From Sphingomonadales bacterium (GTDB lineage: Bacteria > Pseudomonadota > Alphaproteobacteria > Sphingomonadales > Sphingomonadaceae): DNA of 10,136 bases. Under the pieces are notes generated by a model, which was given only the letters and a program-made list of their open reading frames with translations, did not search any database and was not told the origin of the DNA. Location: positions 1 to 10,136 of the forward strand of contig JAIYAA010000298.1 of assembly GCA_027489295.1 (NCBI GenBank). The letters run 5' to 3'. Every line of letters begins with the position of its first letter. The stretch's first letter is position 1. The position numbers and the translations under genes are program-made. Positions 6,565-10,136 of this stretch are shown here, in pieces.

Positions 6565-6584
6565 GGGTGTCTTGCCGGGTTAGG

Positions 6585-6938
6585 TCACCCGATCCAGGCG
6601 TTCTCGATATGGCGAGGCAGCGTGCGCGGGGCAATGAGGATCACGTCGACGCGGATATCATCGCCGGGCCCGGCATAGCGCGACATCAGCAATTCCGCAG
6701 CGGCTGCAACGCGGGCAAGCCGGCGTTCGTCGATCGCATAGTCCAGTTCGGCGGCGGACCGCCGCGTCTTCACCTCGACGAAGGCGACGAGGTTGCCGCG
6801 CCGGGCCACGATGTCGATTTCGCCAGCGGGGGTGCGCACCCGCTGGTCTAGGATCCGCCAGCCGCGCAGCCACAGCCACCAGGCGGCGCGGCGCTCGCCG
6901 TCGCGGCCGCGGGCTTCGGCGGCGCGGCGGTCCCTCAT
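6585..6938 (-). CDS. yraN: UPF0102 (YraN-like) nuclease-fold protein
   Basis: YraN/UPF0102 proteins have a restriction-endonuclease or Holliday-junction-resolvase type fold, but their cellular role is not settled. The 117-residue length is typical. The signature is complete: an N-terminal GRDGERRAAWWLWLRGWRIL (11-30), RVRTPAGEIDIVAR (33-46) with Glu40 and Asp42, and LVAFVEVKTRRS (50-61) with Glu55 and Lys57, which would form the metal-dependent nuclease-like centre. The ATG overlaps the rsmI stop by 4 nt (ATGA), which fixes the start and indicates translational coupling. The open frame continues upstream, but only as an antiregister reading of rsmI. gshB follows after 31 bp. In E. coli yraN follows lpoA instead; here it sits on the opposite side of the same cluster. 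Confidence 0.93.
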   Translation of the reverse strand: MRDRRAAEARGRDGERRAAWWLWLRGWRILDQRVRTPAGEIDIVARRGNLVAFVEVKTRRSAAELDYAIDERRLARVAAAAELLMSRYAGPGDDIRVDVILIAPRTLPRHIENAWIG

Positions 6939-7768
6939 CCCTTCAGTTCCATCGCCCGGGCGTAGAGCGCCTTGCGGTCGAGCCCCAGCTTCTTGGCCAC
7001 TTCGCCCGCCGCCTTGGAGGCGGGCAGGCGGGTGAGCGCTTCCATCAGCGCGGCATCGCCGTCCTCGAGCGTCGCGGGCGGCGCTTCGCCGGGCGGGCCG
7101 ACGATGATGACGATCTCGCCCCTGGGCGGCGCCTCGGCATAGCGCGCCGCCAGCGCCGAGAGCGTGCCGGTCACACATTCCTCGAACTTCTTGGTGATCT
7201 CGCGCGCGACGCCCGCCTCGCGGTCGCCCAGCCCCTCGGCGAGCGCCGACAGGCAGGCGGAAAGCCGCGGACCCGATTCGTAGAGGATCAGCGTCGCCTT
7301 GATCGCTGCCACCTCGGCGATCGCCTCCGCCCGGGCATGCGCCTTGCTGGGCAGGAAGCCGAGGAAGAAGAAGCGGTCGGTCGGCAGGCCTGCCAGGGTA
7401 AGGGCGGCGATCGCGGCGCAGGGGCCGGGGATCGTCACCACGGTGTGGCCCGCCGCGCGGGCGTCGCGGACCAGCTTGTAGCCGGGATCGGAGATCAGCG
7501 GCGTGCCCGCGTCGGAGACCAGGGCGATGGCCTCGCTGCCCATCCGCGCGATTAGGCCGGGACGCACCGCATCGGCATTATGGTCGTGATAGGGCTGCAT
7601 CGGCCGCTTCACCCCGATGTGGCGGAGCAGTCCGGCGGTCACGCGGCTGTCTTCCACTGCAACCACATCGGCTTGTGAGAGTATCATGCTGGCGCGCGGC
7701 GACAGGTCACCGAGATTGCCGATCGGGGTGGCGACGATATAGAGGCCGGGCGCAAGCGTGTTTTCCAT
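6935..7768 (-). CDS. rsmI: 16S rRNA (cytidine1402-2'-O)-methyltransferase RsmI
   Basis: RsmI methylates the 2'-hydroxyl of C1402 in the decoding centre of 16S rRNA using S-adenosylmethionine. The 277 residues fit the family (E. coli 286). The tetrapyrrole-methylase-type fold is clear: GLYIVATPIGNLGDLSPRA (8-26), VEDSRVTAGLLRHIG (38-52), PYHDHN (59-64), ALVSDAGTPLISDPGY (82-97), TIPGPCAAIAALTLAGLPT (112-130) and FFFLGFLPSK (133-142). The C-terminal basic helical segment (249-277) resembles the small extra domain of the family. An in-frame TGA lies four codons upstream, so the ATG at 7768 is the only sensible start, yet no Shine-Dalgarno precedes it. It diverges from the lpoA-like gene with 11 bp between start codons, and is the first gene of the run leading to yraN, gshB and dedA. 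Confidence 0.96.
   Translation of the reverse strand: MENTLAPGLYIVATPIGNLGDLSPRASMILSQADVVAVEDSRVTAGLLRHIGVKRPMQPYHDHNADAVRPGLIARMGSEAIALVSDAGTPLISDPGYKLVRDARAAGHTVVTIPGPCAAIAALTLAGLPTDRFFFLGFLPSKAHARAEAIAEVAAIKATLILYESGPRLSACLSALAEGLGDREAGVAREITKKFEECVTGTLSALAARYAEAPPRGEIVIIVGPPGEAPPATLEDGDAALMEALTRLPASKAAGEVAKKLGLDRKALYARAMELKG
7716..7743 (+). promoter_or_regulatory. Candidate promoter of the lpoA-like gene inside rsmI
   Basis: TTGCCG (7716-7721), a 16-bp spacer and TATAGA (7738-7743) form a plausible sigma-70 promoter, giving a start near 7750 and a leader of about 30 nt before the ATG at 7780. It lies within the first codons of the divergent rsmI gene, as expected from the 11-bp gap. Assigned by eye only. 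Confidence 0.4.
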
Positions 7769-7779
7769 CGGGGAGTGTC

Positions 7780-8979
7780 ATGGCAGAGGGTAGCGGCAGA
7801 TCGCAACCGGGGCGCGTCGCGTCCCTCCGTTTGGCCGTCACCGGTCTCGCCCTGCTGGCCAGTGCCTGCGTCGCGCCGCGCAAGGGGCCACCGCCCGCAC
7901 CGCCGGCGCCCGTGGAGCGTCCGGCCGAGCGTCCGAGCACGCCGATCACCCAGGGGTTGCCGCAGGATGTCGCGCGCCACCGCGTCGCGTTGCTGGTGCC
8001 GCTCAGCGGGCCCAATGCCGGGGTCGGGCGCTCGCTGCAGAACGCGACGCAGCTGGCGATCCTCGATACCAATACCGATGCGATCCGCATCACCAGCTAC
8101 GATACCGCCGGCCCGGGCGGCGCGCTGGCAGCTGCGGAGCGCGCGATCGCGGAGGGCAACAAGCTGATCCTCGGCCCGCTGCTCGCCGAGGATGCCCGCG
8201 CGGTGGCGCCCGCCGCCCGCAAGGCGCGGGTGCCGGTGCTGAGCTTCTCCAACGATGCCAGCGCGGCCGGCGGCGGCGTGTATCTGCTCGGCTATTCGCC
8301 GGCGCAGTCGATCGAGCGGGTCGTCGACTATGCCAAGGGCAACGGCATCACCCAGTTCGCCGGGCTGATCCCCTCGGGCGTCTATGGCCAGCGCGCCTCC
8401 ACCGCCTTCCTCCGTGCGGTGGAAAGCGCCGGCGGCAAGGTGCTGGCGATGCAGAATTACGATGCGCGGCCGGGATCGATGAACAGCGCGATCGCCAAGC
8501 TTTCGGCCGTCCCCTACCAGGCGATCCTGATCGCCGGCAGCGCGGGATCGGCAACCGTCGCGGTGCCGGTGCTGCGGCGCGCGGCAGCGGGCAAGTCGGC
8601 GCGCGTGCTCGGCACCGAGCTGTGGAACACCGATTCGGCGATCGCGACCCGGCCGGTGCTCAACGGATCGTGGTTCGCCAGCGTGCCCGACGGCGTCTAC
8701 CGCCAATATGCGGTGAAGTACCGCACCCGCTTCGGCGCGGCGCCGTACCGGCTTTCGGCGCTGGGCTATGACGCGGTGCTGCTGACCGTGCGGATTGCGC
8801 GCGAGTGGAAGAACAACACCGATTTCCCGGCGTCGATGCTGGTCGACCATGATTTCGGCGGGGTCGACGGCGCGTTCCGCTTCGGCCGCGACGGCGTGGC
8901 GGCGCGCGCGCTGGAGGTGCAGGAAGTGCGCGACGGCGCGATCGTCACCGTCTCGGCCGCGCCGTCCAGCGCGAACTGA
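7780..8979 (+). CDS. LpoA-like penicillin-binding protein activator lipoprotein
   Basis: LpoA is an outer-membrane lipoprotein that activates the peptidoglycan synthase PBP1A in enterobacteria. This 399-residue protein matches only the C-terminal part of that family, a periplasmic-binding-protein type I fold: HRVALLVPLSGPNAGVGRSL (67-86), NKLILGPLLAEDARAVAP (127-144), VPVLSFSND, and a later LSALGYDAVLLTVRIA helix. E. coli LpoA is about 680 residues and has an N-terminal helical TPR-like domain that is absent here. The N-terminus has a signal peptide (SLRLAVTGLALLASAC) with likely lipidation at Cys30, followed by a Pro-rich linker (38-57). The lipobox ASAC has Ala at -3, an imperfect match. 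GGGGAG 4 nt upstream supports the ATG. PBP activation is inferred from family and synteny; a branched-chain amino acid binding protein is the alternative but fits the context less well. Confidence 0.85.
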   Translation: MAEGSGRSQPGRVASLRLAVTGLALLASACVAPRKGPPPAPPAPVERPAERPSTPITQGLPQDVARHRVALLVPLSGPNAGVGRSLQNATQLAILDTNTDAIRITSYDTAGPGGALAAAERAIAEGNKLILGPLLAEDARAVAPAARKARVPVLSFSNDASAAGGGVYLLGYSPAQSIERVVDYAKGNGITQFAGLIPSGVYGQRASTAFLRAVESAGGKVLAMQNYDARPGSMNSAIAKLSAVPYQAILIAGSAGSATVAVPVLRRAAAGKSARVLGTELWNTDSAIATRPVLNGSWFASVPDGVYRQYAVKYRTRFGAAPYRLSALGYDAVLLTVRIAREWKNNTDFPASMLVDHDFGGVDGAFRFGRDGVAARALEVQEVRDGAIVTVSAAPSSAN

Positions 8980-8983
8980 GGCT

Positions 8984-10126
8984 CTAGACGGCCAACTCGC
9001 GCAGGATGGCCTCCAGCACCGGCATCCCGGCTTCGGTGACCCGGAGCCGGCTGCCCGCGCGCTCGGCGAGGCCCAGCCGCACGATTCGGTCGAGCGCGGT
9101 GCCGTCGATCGGCGCGGTACCGCCGCCCAGCATCGCGACTCGGTCCAGGTCGACACCTTCCCCGATCCGCAGCCCCATCAGCAGCGCTTCGGTGGCGCGA
9201 TCGTGCGGGGACAGCGGGTCTTCGCGTTCGAGGCCGTTGCCCTTGCGGTCGAGCGCGGCGAGCCAGTTTTCCGGCTTCTTGTGGCGCAGCGTGGCAAGGC
9301 CGCCGCGCCGGCCATGCGCGCCCGGCCCGATTCCGGCATAGTCGCGGTAGCGCCAATAGGTGAGATTGTGGCGGCTTTCCGCGCCCGGCCGCGCGTGGTT
9401 CGAAATCTCATAGGCCGGCAGCCCCGCCGCGGCGGTGATCGCGCGCGTCGTCTCGAACAGATCGGCGCCGCTGTCGGCGTCGGGAATCGTCAGTTCGCCC
9501 TTGGCGGCGAGGGTGGCAAAGCGGGTCCCGGCCTCGATGGTGAGCTGGTAGAGCGAGAGATGCTCGGTGCCAAAGCCGATCGCGCGGCGCAGTTCTGCTT
9601 CCCAGGATGCCAGCGACTGGTCGGGCCGGGCGTAGATCAGGTCGAAACTGACGCGGGAAAAGGTGGCCTGCGCCGTCGCCAGTGCCGCCAGCCCCTCGTC
9701 AACGCTGTGCGCGCGGCCGAGGAAGTGGAGCGCCGCGTCGTCGAGCGCCTGCAGTCCCAGCGAGACTCGGTTGACGCCGGCGGCGGCTATATCGGCGAAG
9801 CGGGCGGCTTCCACCGAGGAGGGGTTGGCCTCCAGCGTGATCTCGATCCCGTCTTCGAATCCCCAGGCCCGTTCCGCCGCATCGAGGATTGCCGCCACGG
9901 TTGCGGGCGGCATCAGCGAGGGGGTGCCGCCGCCGAAGAAGATCGAGCCCAGCCGCCGCCCCGGCAGCAACGCCGCCTCGTGCGCGAGATCCGCGAGCAG
10001 CGCATCGCGCCATCGTGTCTGGTCGACGCTTTCGCGAACATGGCTGTTGAAGTCGCAATAGGGGCATTTGGACACGCAGAACGGCCAATGCACATAGAGT
10101 GCGAGCGGGGTGGAGGGGCCTGTCAT
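8984..10126 (-). CDS. hemW: HemW-type radical SAM heme chaperone
   Basis: HemW binds heme and a [4Fe-4S] cluster and delivers heme to client proteins; it was long annotated as an oxygen-independent coproporphyrinogen oxidase. The 380 residues match HemW (about 380) rather than HemN (about 455). The radical SAM motif is C17-VSK-C21-PY-C24 followed by DFNSHV, the HemW form; HemN has an extra cysteine right after the motif. Also present are SIFFGGGTPSLM (61-72), EITLEANPSSVE (95-106), GVNRVSLGLQALDD (117-130), FDLIYARPDQ (161-170), LSLYQLTIEAGT (190-201), AYEISNHARPG (238-248) and NLTYWRYRDYAGIGPGAHG (254-272). The gene is complete, but only 10 bases upstream are visible and they show no Shine-Dalgarno. 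It converges with the lpoA-like gene, leaving 4 bp between stop codons. Confidence 0.96.
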   Translation of the reverse strand: MTGPSTPLALYVHWPFCVSKCPYCDFNSHVRESVDQTRWRDALLADLAHEAALLPGRRLGSIFFGGGTPSLMPPATVAAILDAAERAWGFEDGIEITLEANPSSVEAARFADIAAAGVNRVSLGLQALDDAALHFLGRAHSVDEGLAALATAQATFSRVSFDLIYARPDQSLASWEAELRRAIGFGTEHLSLYQLTIEAGTRFATLAAKGELTIPDADSGADLFETTRAITAAAGLPAYEISNHARPGAESRHNLTYWRYRDYAGIGPGAHGRRGGLATLRHKKPENWLAALDRKGNGLEREDPLSPHDRATEALLMGLRIGEGVDLDRVAMLGGGTAPIDGTALDRIVRLGLAERAGSRLRVTEAGMPVLEAILRELAV

Positions 10127-10136
10127 GGAATATAAA

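Noticed and set aside
5723..6583. 286-codon open frame opposite gshB
   Set aside because: It is antisense to a complete glutathione synthetase gene with a perfect ribosome site. Its composition is that of a shadow frame.
7684..9156. 490-codon open frame on the minus strand opposite the lpoA-like gene
   Set aside because: It is antisense to a well-supported gene, runs across the hemW boundary and has no domain-like sequence. It is a GC-bias shadow.
10127..10134. TATATT on the minus strand just before hemW as a -10 element
   Set aside because: It lies only 2 bases from the start codon and the window ends there, so no -35 element or leader can be judged.
8795..10135. 446-codon open frame on the plus strand opposite hemW
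   Set aside because: It overlaps the full hemW gene antisense and the end of the lpoA-like gene out of frame, and has no recognisable motif.

Overview
This window is GC-rich chromosomal DNA packed with housekeeping genes. It most likely comes from an alphaproteobacterium of the sphingomonad group. That assignment is an inference from codon bias, a C/G-rich inverted REP pair, a small secreted family ([14 protein letters not shown] and PGTYRV motifs) that I associate with sphingomonads, and a candidate alphaproteobacterial SOS operator (GAAC-N7-GAAC). No transposase, integron, CRISPR array, rRNA or tRNA is visible. Codon usage looks uniform throughout.

Left part (48-4101): priA, the replication-restart helicase, lies on the minus strand. 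It is divergent from a plus-strand series made of two tandem paralogous genes for small secreted proteins (2291-2743 and 2810-3244), then a 217-aa transaldolase (3280-3933). A candidate LexA operator lies in the 66-bp gap between the two paralogs. After the transaldolase comes a 168-bp gap holding two inverted 33-bp REP units. Positions 1-47 hold only the sequence downstream of priA, with no gene or terminator that I can see.

Middle (4102-7768): xerC (tyrosine recombinase, plus strand) meets a minus-strand four-gene run tail to tail with a single base between stop codons. In transcription order the run is rsmI (16S rRNA 2'-O-methyltransferase), yraN (UPF0102), gshB (glutathione synthetase) and dedA (membrane protein). 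Their junctions are a 4-nt ATGA overlap, a 31-nt gap and a 15-nt gap, so this looks like one operon.

Right part (7780-10126): an LpoA-like lipoprotein gene (penicillin-binding-protein activator) starts only 11 bp from rsmI in the opposite direction, so their promoters must lie inside each other's coding regions. It converges with hemW (radical SAM heme chaperone, minus strand), leaving 4 bp between stops. The divergent rsmI/lpoA pair with yraN nearby recalls the E. coli yraL-yraM-yraN arrangement, with yraN here on the rsmI side.

Functionally the window combines genome maintenance (priA, xerC, possibly yraN), envelope assembly (lpoA, dedA), redox and cofactor metabolism (gshB, hemW), sugar phosphate metabolism (transaldolase) and ribosome modification (rsmI). 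The only genes of unknown function are the two secreted paralogs. The long open frames antisense to most of these genes are by-products of GC-rich codon bias.
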